Origin: Marthasterias glacialis | Lineage: Eukaryota; Echinodermata; Asteroidea; Forcipulatida; Asteriidae | Direction of reading: 5' to 3' | Assembly (NCBI GenBank): GCA_911728455.2 | Contig: OU452223.1 | Location: forward strand, 15,871,302-15,935,301 | Length of the DNA: 64,000 nt | In this document: in pieces, positions 23,086-36,183 of the stretch | Numbering within the stretch: the stretch's first letter is position 1 | Layout of the letters: each line of letters opens with the position of its first letter | The notes under the pieces: model-generated | Database searches by the model: none | What the model was told of the DNA's origin: nothing | The model's input: only the letters and a program-made list of their open reading frames with translations | Program-made: the position numbers and the translations under genes

Positions 23086-24496
23086 GTACTTTCTTGGCAG
23101 TTTATAATTGTTTCTCGTATCAATACTCAGTCACCCCCTCATCTTTGTCATGTCCCCAGTGTGCAATAGCAGTAATGCATACTGGTCCTTGTGATTCCAA
23201 AAGAGGAAGCAGCCTATTTTTGTCCTTCATGCCTCAGTCTGATAGGCCAAGGTGAATGCACTGTAAATGAAGGTCTGTAATGCATACAAGCATAAACGAT
23301 TTTCAGTGTCGCCTTAGTAATTTTTAGTGCTACATGTTATTTTCTGCCCCTCAATACAATAAGACAAATAAAATAAAACAACAATCATGATGCAGTAATC
23401 ATAAAACAATGACTCATCAGTGATCTCGTCGGCAATCGTGACCCTCGGCCAAGAAAGGGGGTCACTCGGCAATAATGATCTGCACCAAGAAATGACCAAT
23501 GCAATAATCCTGGCTCAATAGCTCAAACCATACAACACTGCTTAGCTAGGACTGCTCATCTGCGGGTTCCCAAGGACTCTGCTGCATGTTGTACCTATAC
23601 CTACGACTGCATAACTAATATGATTGATGAGGCTCGCCTTTGATTATGAAGAATTGATGTCTTGTTTGGGACCATGCAGTCAGCTGAGTCATCCGATTTT
23701 TATCAAAACTCGTTATCCCACTAAATGAAGGATACAGCAGGCATGTGTTGGATTTTACTGTGCACCGGGTCCCCAGAGATTAGCGTGTACAGTGTGGTCT
23801 TCCATATAGGACACTCTCCTGAAAGATAACGGTACGTTTGGGAGGTGTTCATTCATTCCAGTTGTTTTTGGTAACCTGTGAAAATGTCATTACACGTGGT
23901 GTTCACTTTCTTTTTATGGAGAAGAGCTTTTAGTATTGATGTTTTTTTTTGTAAAAGGTCTAGTATTAAAAATGTGACATTTAGTAGAATCTGTCTCAAT
24001 TTTCCCCTCCACCCCCCTCCGATTTTGATTGATGCAGTATTATTGCACATTAATGAACTAACAATGCTTTACAGTGGACTTACATTGGTTTGGTGCGTGT
24101 CACATGTCAGAATTTGAATACATTGGAATTGTTTTGACTTGTGAGGGGCATAGTAAAATTGCCCAGGGGGTAAATGTTTCTGTTTTGCAGAAAAATTGTC
24201 TGATGGGTTGACTTGATTAAATACATGTAAGAGATTTTTTGTGATCTGAATAAGCTAACAATTTAGTCTGATTGGGAAAATGCATAAAATTTGAGAAGAG
24301 AATGGTCTGGCTACGAATCATGTATGGGAAAACAAGCTTGTATTTCCTAAGGCAAATATAGGAGTCCTGACCAAAATGGCCACTTTGTAATGAAGGCCAA
24401 TCACAATGTTTAGATATAGTCCATCCTGCAGAGTTTGCACTTTACACAGTCACCATCTCTGCTTATCTTCTGACTATTACCATAGCTCATGCCCTG

Positions 24497-24692
24497 AGTC
24501 CATTTCCGTAGAGCTGTTAAGCAGAAAGTAGTGGTTTTTGTTTGTTAAGCAAACAAATTACTGGGCACCAGTCACAGCTACGTTAACTGTATGGCATTTG
24601 GGCTGGTAACCTGTTTCTGCTAAGCAAGATGTTTCCGTCCGTGCTGAGCAATTTTGTTGTGCCTATACCAGCTTGATGAAATCGGGCCCTGG
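24497..24692 (+). repeat. AAGCAG-type foldback element, complete
   Basis: The left end (TTCCGTAGAGCTGTTAAGCAG) is followed by GGGCACCAGTCACAGCTACG and GGGCTGGTAACCTGTTTCTG in the body. The right end is AGCTTGATGAAATCGGGCCC. This is the best-ordered copy of the family in the window and a suitable reference for the others. It has no coding capacity. Confidence 0.65.
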
Positions 24693-25499
24693 TTTTTTAA
24701 AGCAAATCACACTGCATTAGGAGCTTCAGACATAAAGAAGACCTGACACTCGCCAAAATGATTCATCCCCAAGAAAAAAGAAAAAAAAAAGATCTTCGCT
24801 TTATCTCTGTCAGTACACCCACTTTGATGTTGGCCCCTGAGTGATTTTAGTTTTTTTTTTTTCATGGGGTCGTGACGAGAAATACCAAATCTAGTGTTAC
24901 AAATGACAAATGACACTCAAGAGTTATTGTTGCATTCCTGCTTGTGGCATCCGGAATTTTGATATAGGGAGCCCCAGCTTGTTTTCCTCTCAGGTTTATG
25001 TAAACAGTAGAGATTAAAAAAAAGAGCCTTTACGGATCAGGTCTGGGACTTTCATTTTGTGTATCGGTGCAAGATGTATGGTTGGATTGAGCGCTCAGAT
25101 GTGAGGAGATATTGGTTTGCGCTTGGGAGTTAAGCTGAAGGAATCCAACGACATGTTCTCAATCTTCCCATCGATGTTATAGTCGCGTTGTAAACGCTGT
25201 CCAAGCTGGAGCTTGAGTCTGAACCAACATCAACCAATGCTAAACGTTAAATATTCAAAAGTACTCAAACAATATTTTTAAAGTCTCACAGCATCTTGAA
25301 ATTAAGTCATAAATGTTTGCAGGCAACTGAACTTCCATTTTTCTTTTCAAATTTTGGGCGGTCAGCAGTAGAACTTTTGATCTATGCCTGTCCTAAATGA
25401 AAGCATTACTAAATGAGTTAACAGGTCAGACTCCATCTTTGAAAAAAATGACCCTATTCTTGAAAGCAAAATAGGTCCATTTTCAGGGCTGGTAGACCC

Positions 25500-25688
25500 C
25501 CAAATGCTCCAGTTTTGGTTAAATTTTGCTTTCTCTTTTTAAAAGACTTTATAGTTTGGTTTTGTGATGTGTATTTTTGAAGTTTGTCTCTAATGTTTTT
25601 AAACACATGGGGAAATGAATTTCATGTTTTTTTTCATGATGGTGAATAAATCTGAATCTGAATCTGAATCTGAATCTGAAGAATCTAA
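25500..25688 (+). mobile_element. Probable LINE 3' end with TCTGAA repeats
   Basis: An AT-rich stretch ends GGTGAATAAA followed by five TCTGAA hexamers (25651-25680). CR1/L2-like LINEs of marine invertebrates often end in AATAAA plus short tandem repeats of this kind. No reverse-transcriptase sequence remains, so the call rests on the tail alone and the left limit is arbitrary. Confidence 0.35.
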
Positions 25689-25734
25689 CATAAACTGACA
25701 CTTTGAGATTTGTCAAGTTTGGAATTTTACTCTC

Positions 25735-25770
25735 GGGGGGGGGGGGGGGGGGAGCCATCTCCCCCCCCCC
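25735..25770. repeat. G18 and C10 runs facing each other
   Basis: Eighteen G, an 8-base spacer (AGCCATCT) and ten C form a small G:C foldback, followed by A9. It is simple sequence of unknown origin. Confidence 0.85.
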
Positions 25771-26179
25771 AAAAAAAAAGAAAAACTGCCTAGCGGATAA
25801 TAGTATCTACAGACTTTCTCAGGGGCTTCATGGCAGCTGTGTAACTCAAGCCCCAATTTATGCATGGACACAACTGTTTTGTTTTTTTTAATACAAAAAG
25901 TCACATACACAACTGTCACTGAATGAGCTAGTGCCATCGTTGATCAACAATGTGTAATCGGAACAAGTAAATCATGTGTGTTTATAAAGAAACAAGGGTT
26001 TGTATTACACAGTGTGTGAAATGTACTGAACGCTTGAGACTGGAAGGAATGAGAAAAGCTCAGTCAGAGTAGGACCCAAAAAATAAACACTGATAATCGG
26101 AACATAATTTTGTTAAAAATAAGTTGGTTTACATGTCCACACAATGAGCTTCATGAGGTATAAAGTGTTACACCATATT

Positions 26180-26204
26180 TGACCTTGCTTGACCTTTGTG
26201 ACCT
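26180..26204 (-). promoter_or_regulatory. Triple nuclear-receptor half-site array
   Basis: TGACCT occurs at 26180, 26190 and 26199, with spacers of 4 and 3 bases. On the minus strand this is three AGGTCA direct repeats, giving a DR4 and a DR3, the arrangements bound by RXR heterodimers (TR/LXR type and VDR type). It sits in the giant intron away from clear repeats. Binding is inferred. Confidence 0.35.
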
Positions 26205-29128
26205 CAGAAGACCTTAAAGTACATGTATATGTATGTCTTCAGAAGTTTTGCTTTACAATAGGCCTTTTTGGCACAATTTTTAAGTTGAATTCCTGCAAAG
26301 GCTTGTCCCAATTTTGCTCTGCTGTCGAACTTTCTCACTCTGCTTGTATACAAAACACTTTCTGTCTTTTCTTGTCATATACCATTACTTGTCCATCACT
26401 GGTTTAACCCCCCTCGGGTGAACCGAAACGGGAGTAAAATTAACACCATAAAGGAACATCAGATATGTGTCGTTAACCTTGTTTAAATTCTACATCAATA
26501 TAGACAGTTTTGCTTCTTCATTATCACCGCTATTCCTAGATTCAACTGAAAAATTGAACGTTTTTGACAAAAAAATAGATTGTCGCCACATCTATCATAC
26601 AGTGGCTTTTTATTGGCGAGTTAAATTGAAAATAAACAAGTTTTGGCAAAGAGGGTCGGGGAGTATCAAGCCCGCAGATCATTTTTCAGACGCGCTGTCA
26701 GAAGGAAGGGTTCATTGCCTGACTTTATCAAATTTATAAAGAGTTCTGACAACCGGGGTCGCTGTGTATGTATCTTTCAAACCATTGATCCATGCATTTG
26801 CAGTGCTGCCTTGCATTAATTGTGTTCAGCGGGCCTTGCCTGTCAAAGAAGCTGCTACTGTGTACGTGATATTTATGCGTCTCAGGTGCGAGTCTGAATT
26901 GTGGTAGGATATTATGTACTCCAGACAGTCTCTTCGACCGTGTTAACCCGCGGCAATGGATAATGCAAACATTTATGTACATAAAATGTTGAGATATGTA
27001 CACCAGTGTTATGATGACCTTTGTATGTTTTTTTTCCCCTTCCAACTTACCGTTAAAAGCTTCAGAATCGGGCAAGGCGATAGAAAAGAATTAGAACGGA
27101 TAGGCATGTGAGCTCTTGTCATGTGTCATGTCTCGTTTGCACAGAAAGACTCTGCTATGGTCGAAACTCGAGGTCATTAACAATTTTTTATACAGAAAAA
27201 TTCAGCTACAAATACTCCTAAAAAAATTTATTTGATAGATGTAGTAATTGCACCCTACACCTACAGTGAATTGCTAGAGATCTCTCAAGGCAACTTTACT
27301 TGTTTTTTGTTTTGTTTTTTTAACTGCACTAAAAGAAAAAAACCCCAATTAGCTTTGCTGTTGTTGAGGAATGCTCACATGCAGGAACAGGGAATGGACT
27401 CAGGCTTGATAGTCTTCCTACATTAATCTGATTTCTGATTTGATTGCCCCTCAGAAAAAGACTTCATTTGTAGGTCACCTTTGTACTCAGGCAAAATTAT
27501 CCTGCTTTTATTCCAAGGGCCAAATATCATGCCAGGAATGGATGCTGAGTAATTCTGCTTGTCTTTTGCAGCTCTTGCATGGTTAAATATTTGTTGGATA
27601 ACATTATAAAAATAGGCGCACAAGTTTGAGCTGACCCTTTCGGCCTTCTCTCAGGCCGACTACATTTTGGTATATTCTTAGAAACCTGTCAAATTAAAGC
27701 CTGGTAAATAATTTCATGGGAAAGTCCGAACGCTCCACGGTGGAGATTTTGAACAAGATGTAAGAAAGTGACAGGAAGGAAAAGAGCTGGACAATAGATC
27801 TTAAAGGAGTAGGCACTGCTGTAGAGTGTTTCTTAGAGATTGTGGTCAGAAGATGAGGAAGATGTCCAGGAGATGAGAACCGGAAGATGGAGGAGAATAC
27901 GTGAATCTTAAGGCAGCGGTTTGAGAAACCTGAGATGATGGTCTCAAGAAACAAAAAAAATGGAAGATGAAGGAGGGATGCAGTATATCAACTACTGAGC
28001 TCTACTGTACTCTGCCCCCTCATGGATGGTTTCATTAGAAGACTGAGTGATGTCTCTACGCAACCTCTGCTGCCTGACATGCAAACACTCACTAGGGGCC
28101 GGCATTTCTCTCTATTAAAGTAGAACTTTGGAATCTGATATTCCTCGGCCACAAGGTATACAGTTAATGTGCAGATATGTGGTTTGGATTCCTCTTGATG
28201 AAGTCGCTCCTGCTTGGACGTGATTTTGATGATGAAAAAAAAGAAGAAGAAGATGAATGAGATTTGCGGTGAGAGAGCCACTTGTGTGTATGAAGCCCAT
28301 GTCAATGGTCCTCATGAAGTCAAAAATAGTTTCGGTTTATTGGTCATATTTGAGTATGGGGTTTTATCAAGTGGGGTTTATGGAGAAGAAATCCGTCTTA
28401 AAGTTGCGGGTTGGTGTGTTGTCATTTCTTGAGTCTTTAAGAGTTTGTATCAATTACCAAAAAGGCCACATGCTGTGCCTAGAACTTGATCGCTTTTGAA
28501 GACATTAACCCAAAGACAGGTTTATAAGTATTTGACATCTTAGGTTTTTGTGTAATGGTTATGACTTTGACTTATCTGAATCATTTCTGTTAATCATTCA
28601 TGGTTTTTGACATAATTTAAATCCCAGACAATCTGACATGAGGGATATGGAGTATTCCCTTGACACCATATGACTTTGTCATGCACAAATTTTGTAAACT
28701 GATTTCTACGCGTAAATAACACCATATAAAAGTATACACACTCGTAAAGCACGGATGGCGCTCATGTGACCTAATCAACAGTCTTTACCATTTTGCAGAC
28801 AGGGGTTCTGGTTCTCAGTCGAAATTGAGGCTCTCATAAACATTGAAGAAAATGTAAAGCAAAGAGGCGAAGTTGATTCTTTATTTAAATTTGTTTGAAG
28901 TTAAATTGAACTCAGGTCAGATTTTTGTCTTTCCAGCACATCCATAATTCATATGCTGTACAACAAACAGCAACACTGACTAATTGGCTGCTGCACGGGC
29001 CTGCGACAATATCGCATCAGCCACGTAGATGTACCAATCAGCATGGAGAATTCACAGTGCGTGTGCATCGATGCATGCGCGCGGCGGCCATAGCTGCGGT
29101 GGTGCAAACCACCACGGAGGACCTGCTC

Positions 29129-29310
29129 GGATTAGTGTGTACACAGCGCTCTCCAAGTCCTGCAGTAAAACAAGAATACAGGGTTCATGTGTTCGAATTC
29201 CGCCGAAGAAGCCTGTGGATATTGTTTTTTCTGTATAGGACTCTAAAAACAGGATACAGTGCCTGTCACACGTACATGTCCGAGAGTAAAACCAAAATAA
29301 TAAGAGGGAT
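29129..29310 (+). mobile_element. Degenerate SINE, 61.6-kb family
   Basis: GCGCTCTCCAAGTCCTG and a B-box-like TGTTCGAATTCCGCC are followed by GGATACAGTGCCTGTCACAC and a tail GTAAAACCAAAATAATAAG. The arrangement is as in 22885-23085, but heavily decayed. Confidence 0.4.
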
Positions 29311-29984
29311 GTTGGGATTAGGTGCTGACTGGTGATTGTATGATCATGGTATGATCCAATGGTCAAGTGTGCTAAACAAGCTTGTACAGTGTGGCTTATA
29401 GAATAATCCGATGGATTCCGGGCAGATTGTGTGAATACTCTCAGTTAGGGTTAACATTTTGCTCTGATATTTATGGGGGGTATCAATGAGAATTGGAACG
29501 GAAGGAATGGGAGGGCTGGGCTGTGCCGTTAGGAGCAGTGATATTGAAGGCTCGTGTGCCCTTTGTTTGTGATTTCCTGGAGGGACTTCATTTTTGAACC
29601 ATTCTGACAGATTGGTTGTACGGCCATGGTAATTCTTGCTGTTGGAGTAACGTTAAACTGGTTTGGTTTGGACTGTATTCAGGGAACCGTTTACATTGAC
29701 GTTTTAGGAAACGTTTCGTTTTCAGAGTTATGTAAGTAAGTAATAGTTTAAGACCTCAATGTACAGGTGTCTTGTCATCACCTATTTGCATTTTAATTAT
29801 AACCAGATCTCATCTGGAAGGGAAAAAAAATATTCAGGCTCCAGGATAGGAAAGAATGTTTATGATTTAATGATGTAATGATTGCATCGAGGATAAAGAA
29901 TATGATTTTATTTTTTACCCTCACATTGATTTGACACGCATACTCCATGCTTTACGATTCGTGGTGGAAAAAAGCCATGGGCTA

Positions 29985-30080
29985 CGCAGCAGGTAGTATT
30001 AAAAACCCATTACCCCCATATCTGCTTTAGAATAGGGGGTCCGTGGGTTCGAATCTCAACCTACTCAGTAGGAAATCACT
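29985..30080 (+). mobile_element. SINE head fragment
   Basis: ATATCTGCTTTAGAATAGG and GTGGGTTCGAATCTCAACC resemble the anticodon-arm and B-box parts of the 61.6-kb SINE family. No tail is seen. Confidence 0.4.
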
Positions 30081-30299
30081 GAGTCAATGGCATAACCAGA
30101 TGGGGGAGTCAGGAGGGGACATGGGGGATGGATCCCTCCTGCTCAGAACCCTTGCTTTCCCCCACCCAAGTGAGATTGAAAAAATTTGCAAATGAATAGT
30201 TTGATACATTAATTAGCCCCCCTCCCCCCAAGAAAAGTAAATCAATGAATAAAAATAAATAAACAAATGTCTTGTCTCCGCTTGCGCACGTTGAATTAA

Positions 30300-30345
30300 C
30301 TAGGAGAAAACCAAGATGGCTGCACCATGATAAAGACCATTGCAA
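30300..30345 (+). repeat. End fragment of the 63.4-kb foldback family
   Basis: It holds CAAGATGGCTGCACCATGAT followed by AAAGACC, identical or nearly so to the right end of the element at 63414-63590. Confidence 0.5.
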
Positions 30346-30665
30346 TGGTAAGAAGTGCATGCCTTAATTGCACCACCTTGAGAACGAGGTCCCTTTGTGC
30401 TTATTTGATTTCCTTTCCTTGCCTTTTTGACGTTTCCCCATATCTTAGGTGTTCCATTCACCTGTGGGAAATAAGAGCAATTAGGCGAGAAATTGTGGGC
30501 CTTGAAGTAACACTGCCTAGAATCAGCCCCTTAGCTTAAGACAAGAATGAGATCCGTCTGTTTGCCGTATGGTATGGTCAATTCAATTATTGTGCAGTTG
30601 TCATCGGTCATTTCACGCATTGACCCGTTTTTGAATGTCCAGATGGACTGGAGCTGTAACTGTTC

Positions 30666-30696
<31 letters not shown>

Positions 30697-31144
30697 GTGG
30701 ATCGAACAGCCAGGTTCCACTTAACTTCTGTTTCAAGGCGCCCGTGTCCACTTAAAGTGAATTTATCCTTGAAATGCGGAAAGTGTGATGGAGGAAAATT
30801 AAATTTCTTAGTGGTTGGTGATGAGCTGTTGTTATTGAAAAATCCATATGGTTTTAGGAAGGTAAATACTTTGTCTTTTTTTATTGGTTGGTGTTTACGT
30901 GAATAGGCTGCCCCTCAGCAGATGTCATTTATTCCTTTATTGGTATTCACAGACAGGGATGCTTGCTCGTAATTCGATGGTAAGACAAAGTTAATGAATC
31001 GTTTGTTTGGAAATTTAATTAGTTTTCTGGAATGTTGACAAAATTTTCAAAAAAGCTATCACAAAGGTAAACTGAAGAAAATAAGATTAGCTGTTGCAAA
31101 CTGCTTACCAACCTCAAGGACCTGTTGTATAGATGCAAACAAAT

Positions 31145-31195
31145 TGTTAATGGCCTCACGTTTCGACCCTAGCAGATTCTTTCTCAAAGGCTAAA
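31145..31195 (-). repeat. GAGAAAGACTCTGCT-type repeat fragment
   Basis: On the minus strand it reads GCCTTTGAGAAAGAATCTGC then TAGGGTCGAAACGTGAGGCC. The same module ends the insertion inside the element at 1774-2153. It is a short dispersed fragment. Confidence 0.4.
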
Positions 31196-31539
31196 AGATA
31201 AACCGTTTCACTGAAGTTAACATTGCCCTTTTCAGAAACTGTCATAATAACTGTTTTCTCAGTTTCAGTACATGCAAAATGTTATCTGTGACATTACATT
31301 TGTGCACAGCCATAATCATGCGTACACTTTTTGTTGAAAAGACACCAAGTGATCAGCAGATAAATATTGAGTAACTCTTTGCAGATGTTGTATTTGACAA
31401 ACTCAAGTAAGACTTACTCAAGTACTTTTTATTTTTCATTGACAAAGCGCTGGATAATGGATTTATAAATAATGTTAAGATAACTGTTACATCAGTGTTT
31501 TTCAAACTGTTGAATGATAACACTGAGTTTCACTAAACC

Positions 31540-31640
31540 GGGCCATTCAGTGCCAATTTGCCTCTCGGCCTCACTTTGGTTACATTGGTTTGAATGGGAC
31601 AACAACAAAATGGTTACACCAAGACAACGTTGTATTCCCT
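31540..31640 (+). repeat. Fragment of the 63.4-kb foldback family
   Basis: It shares GGCCTCACTTTGGTTACATT, then GGTTTGAATGGGA and AAAATGGTTACACC with the right half of 63414-63590. The left half is absent. Confidence 0.5.
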
Positions 31641-31932
31641 TTGCCTCGCAATGTTCCCATCCTCCTTCACACAGTGTGATGTCAACAAACTGACAGTGAC
31701 AGCATTCCCACCCCAACCCCGTAAATAATGAAAATAGTCAAGTCACCGAATCTATATTTTATAGATTTTAATACACTGGCTTTTCATCATTCAGCCTGCT
31801 CTTATCAATGCTCCGTCACTTGTATGAGCCACCTCCGAGTAGGCGCTTCATTGGATTCCAGAGACGCCTGATTGGGAATGATTGTGAACAGCATTAGGAG
31901 AGCAGCTGTCACTTTTTTATTATGAAGTAAAA

Positions 31933-33035
31933 TGAACGGGAATGAGTGTCATAACGCCTTGCCTACAGGTGCAAGACTTTTACATGTCTTAGCCTCTGCT
32001 GCAAGGGGGAATATGTAGAAATAGCAAATGATCAATGGTGAGTGATGTATTATAATACATTTTGTTGTATTGTTGTAGTGTCATTGTTTTTCTTTCATTC
32101 GAATTGAGGCCAGAAGGGCAGTACAGTCTGAGCCTTTGTCGTACGATGAACGAGATTAAACGTTATAATGCCTTGGCTACAGGTGCAAGACTCATAGTTT
32201 GTAGTTTGAGGAGAATATGTAGCAATAACAGATGATTAATGGTGACTGATGCTCATGTGTTCTATAGTTAACATTTGTTTGTCGCTTTTCCATTTTGTTT
32301 TTCTTTAAATCGATGGAGGCTGAATGTCACGGCTAACCGCTAAACTCTGCCATGACCGAAAGACTTACACAGACCTCTCAATAATTGTATAACAGTTCAC
32401 ACCGGTTGGTTGTATTTACAATTAATATTTACAAATTTATTATACAATTCTTTTATGTACACAGTTCTTGTTGAACAGCTCAAATTTATGTACACTTTCT
32501 GACACTCTGGATCAGCAAAATAATCAAGTAATTAGCAAGCAATTCCAATTCTTTGTCAAGTACAAAAGTAATCAAATTTAACTTATAATCACTTAAACCC
32601 ACAAGGCTGTCCGTCTGGTAAAATACAGACACTCACTTAGTTTAGTAAAATAAAGTCACCGAATTTCGGTGTAGCAATTTGCTTTCGAAAACACCCACTG
32701 ATATTGGACTTAGAGAATATTCACTGCCCTCAACGCCGAAATCTATGGTTGACTAGAGGGTATTCACTGCCCTCAAGTCGTGATTTAAGATTCCACCAAT
32801 CTCAACACTTTCTGGTGAAATTTACCAAAACACTCTTTTAAGTTTTATCTTTATATAAATGCGTCAGAAATATTTGGTCAAACAATATTTGGTCATAACT
32901 GAGCAAATAGTCCCAGCCTTTGTTGTAATAAACAGGAATGAGTGTAAAATAGTGCCTTGGCTAAAGGTGCAAGACTCGCATCTACATGCAAGAGATCTCT
33001 TGCCAAGTTCAGTGTTTACCTGAATGCTGGAATAA
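31933..33035 (+). repeat. Three-copy tandem repeat, about 210 bp, split by insertion
   Basis: Units begin near 31933, 32148 and 32930 with GAAC(G)GGAATGAGTG-like sequence, then TGCCTTGGCTACAGGTGCAA and AATATGTAG. Units 2 and 3 are also preceded by TTTTCTTT plus a GAGGC module. Removing the insertion at about 32325-32898 restores a spacing near 208 bp, close to the 215 bp between units 1 and 2. Confidence 0.65.
32325..32898. mobile_element. Insertion in tandem array, possible solo LTR fossil
   Basis: About 574 bp of foreign sequence interrupts a repeat unit. It starts TGTCACGGCTAACC and ends near ATATTTGGTCA. Both junctions lie next to a CTGA, so a short target duplication is possible but not exact. 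The terminal TG and CA and an internal TATATAAA suggest a lone LTR of a retrotransposon, perhaps read on the minus strand. There are no coding parts, so it is a remnant at best. A non-LTR or DNA element is not excluded. Confidence 0.35.
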
Positions 33036-34234
33036 CAGGTGTTGAATTGCAACTGATATTCATGGATTAGACCTATAATTTTGTTGCGGGTGATTTTGCT
33101 TGAAGTTTTCAAAGCTGATAATTTGTTGAACTCTCACACTGAGCCCAAACTCATGGTCAGGTCAAGTCCCATGATTTGTTTTCCCTCATAAGAGTACATT
33201 CACGTAATAACAACAAACTTGGGCACATGTATGGTGCCGCAGTTCATTAGAGACGGTGTCTCCACAATATGAACCTCAGGTTTTTTTTTAGATTTTTTTT
33301 CCCCACCATGCAAAATTGTAAAATTTTACTCGGTTAACAAACCTAATTGCCTCATTTTTCAAATTAAGGAAATTATACCTTTTGTAAATATAAACGTAGA
33401 CATTAATCACAATCCACACAGAACTGTAACCATATCCAGGTGTTTATTCAAAGGGTACACAATGTACGACATACCAGCAACATTCTCACAATAAACCAAT
33501 GGGACATAGTCGGATAGGATGTATCGGAGAGTATCAAAGTGTATTGCCGAGACTTTTGCGGGCTTCTTTCATCTTCAGTAAATTACCGCTAATAAATCAT
33601 TGACTCCCTTTTCCCTGCTAACAATCCACTCCTGAGGGACCTTTGATCAGTTTGTACTTCAAGGAGACCGCTTATCGCTATTTCCGATTTTCCCACTTTT
33701 TTTTCTTTTAACTCACAGTGTTATTAATGGGAAATTCGTGTTAATTAATCAACGCCTCTGTGATAGTACTTGACCAGGATCTAGATTCTGTTTCGCTTTA
33801 TAATGATGACTCCATTTGAAGTGGAAAAAAAAATTAAATTAAAGGCATTTTTGTATAATTATCTGACCTACTAATTGAGAGCAGCATTTTTGAAGTAGGA
33901 TTTAAACAAAAAGTATCAGGGTAAACTTTCTAGAAAATAAGGTTCTTGTAAAAACAAGAGTTCCCTTCAAATTGGAGAGGAATTTGCTAAATGCAGTCTG
34001 AAAAGAGCTTTCCATTACTATCCAATAATTTAGGGACGCAAATTATATCACCAAACCATGCTAAAACTTGAGAAAGTCACAATCCCAATTCTGTAGTTGG
34101 ATGTATTAATTAAAACCCTAAAACCTCTTATTCTAGAGACTTTCCTTACTCCTCCAGAAATCTCCTCTCTGTCATGTCTGTGGTCACTCAACACCCAGGC
34201 CTGCTACTTCAATCTTGTAAGGGCTCAGGCAGTT

Positions 34235-34690
34235 TTTCCTTTTCTAAAGGGCACCTCTATGAAGGAATTTGTGTGATTTTTTATTTTTCTCTTTTATATA
34301 ATAATACAATCAACAAAATCAATGATCAAACAATAATATTAACCAGTGAATATTTACAGTGTTTAGTCTGCTCTATATACATTATACTTCATAAACAAGT
34401 AATTTTTTGCTAAATGTAGGCGAACGGCTTAATCGTCAATTTCACGTAGTTGTATTTCCTGTTCGAAGGTTCGAGTACTGGCCATGCTTATAACGCCTTA
34501 GTGTTTGCTTGCTAAGAAATATGAGAGTATTTAATCTTCCGTAAGCTGCCGCAGCCCTTTTTTTCCATTTCCTTTCAGCGAGGCTTCACAATTGGACAAT
34601 ATGAGGGACATTTAAATATCTCCTAGAACATTTCAAGGGGCACCAAGGCAATGACCAGGGGTTTCCTCCGTGAAGTAGTAAGGCCTGCAC
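34235..34690 (+). repeat. 76-bp-module element split by about 330 bp
   Basis: The left piece (AAAGGGCACCTCTATGAAGG, about 34245-34275) and right piece (GAACATTTCAAGGGGCACCA, then AGGCAATGACCAGGGG and AAGGCCTGCA, about 34625-34690) belong to the family at 7181-7420. Between them is unrelated AT-rich sequence with a B-box-like GGTTCGAGTACTGG. Confidence 0.5.
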
Positions 34691-35177
34691 ACCCAAATGT
34701 TTAGACCTAATAAGACTGGTTTGCATTTGGGCCTGGAGTATCGTGTCCTACAACTTCCTGAACAGGATTTTGTAGGATTTGAGACGTTTTTTACTGTTAT
34801 TAATGAGTACTTAAAAAACAGCTTTCTTGCCTACACTTTTTAGTGACGGAATCAATAGAATTACAGAAACGAGTTTCTGCCCTAACTATTTTATAATGGG
34901 AAAAAAAAACGTGGCGGTGGAAGATTAAAGTGAATTTTACCCTCGGGCCCATAACTTAAAAAAAAAAATCAAAAAAAAATCACTATGTGTTTGTTACCCC
35001 TCCTGGGTACAAAACAAAAGAGTGCATATGAGAATGCCTAGTGGCAAGATATTGAAGTGTTTCTCGTTTTTTCCTCTGAACAATAGTGATGTCAACGACT
35101 TTCCCATTAATATCCGCAGCCATTCCATTGTTTGTGTCTCGCTGATGCCAGGCCGACTAATCAATCCCACCGACCAC

Positions 35178-35181
<4 letters not shown>

Positions 35182-35220
<39 letters not shown>
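35182..35220. repeat. (CT)n microsatellite
   Basis: It is 39 bases of CT dinucleotides. Open frames across it that read Arg-Glu or Ser-Leu repeats are artefacts. Confidence 0.95.
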
Positions 35221-35223
<3 letters not shown>

Positions 35224-36162
35224 CTTCCTCATTCCGTCTCAAGAGCTCCTTGCTATATCGAGCTCCCAAGTGCAAGAATCACGGATCGGTTTCAAGATTT
35301 GTTTTACTGAGAGTCTCTGAAGTGACCGAGCCCCAGTCCATTGACAAAGCACTCCTTGTTGTTGAGAGGGAGAAACCCAGTCAGTTTTTTTTGGGGTGGA
35401 TCCGGCGTCTTTTCTTCAAATCGGACGTCCTCACGTGGTTGTTGGTTGATGGCACCTGAAGGTGTGATGGTCCGATTCAGGTAATCTGGTCTCTCGAGAT
35501 GCAAGGCTGCCGTTAGTCTGTTGTGGGGAAAGAGATATCTTAAGACTTTGCTTTGGGCTCTGTTGCGAGAGACAGAGAGATGTCTTATACATGTAATCAT
35601 GCTTTGGCCAGCTCTTCCGAAGCTGTTCCATTTGGTTGATTTGTTTGGCAAAACAAAACAAAAACACTTATAAAAGTGGACAAAATCCCTTGTTAAAACA
35701 TAAACATGACCCTACTTTGAAGAAATTTACAACGGGTGGTTTACTGATGCACCATTTGAAAAGTAGAGCTTAGGGAATAAATGTTCTCAAAAATTTAATA
35801 ATGTATCGTACCTTTAAAGTAAAATTATGCCGCTCTTTTAAGGACAGTCATCTCAATAAACATTCCCACATGAGAATACCACATTATTTGACGATCCAAG
35901 AACATTTTCCCCAAGGTACAATCCAGCCCTTAAGGGCTCTTCCCTTTTTTTCCCCCCCCTTGCCTCCTCACCATCAGTCCGTCTGTACAGTAGCAGGTGG
36001 CTGGTAATCCTTATCTAATCCAAGGGATTATGTATACATAGGTTGTACATGGAGGGTGGGGCGCAATGAAACAGTGATGAGTAATAGCATAATGAATTCA
36101 AATATAACTCACAGATTCGATAGCTTATCGTAATTGTGTGAATTTAAAACCAAGGATTTTGT

Positions 36163-36183
36163 CCCCCCCCCCCCCCCCCCCCC
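36163..36183. repeat. C21 homopolymer
   Basis: It is a run of 21 C, the longest G/C run in the window. A C10 run follows at 36267-36276. See the finding on G/C homopolymers. Confidence 0.9.

Noticed and set aside
28925-29335. 136-codon open frame
   Set aside because: Its second half is inside a degenerate SINE; the first half has no recognisable motif.
34994-35459. Open frames with Arg-Glu or Ser-Leu runs
   Set aside because: Translation of a (CT)n microsatellite with chance flanks.
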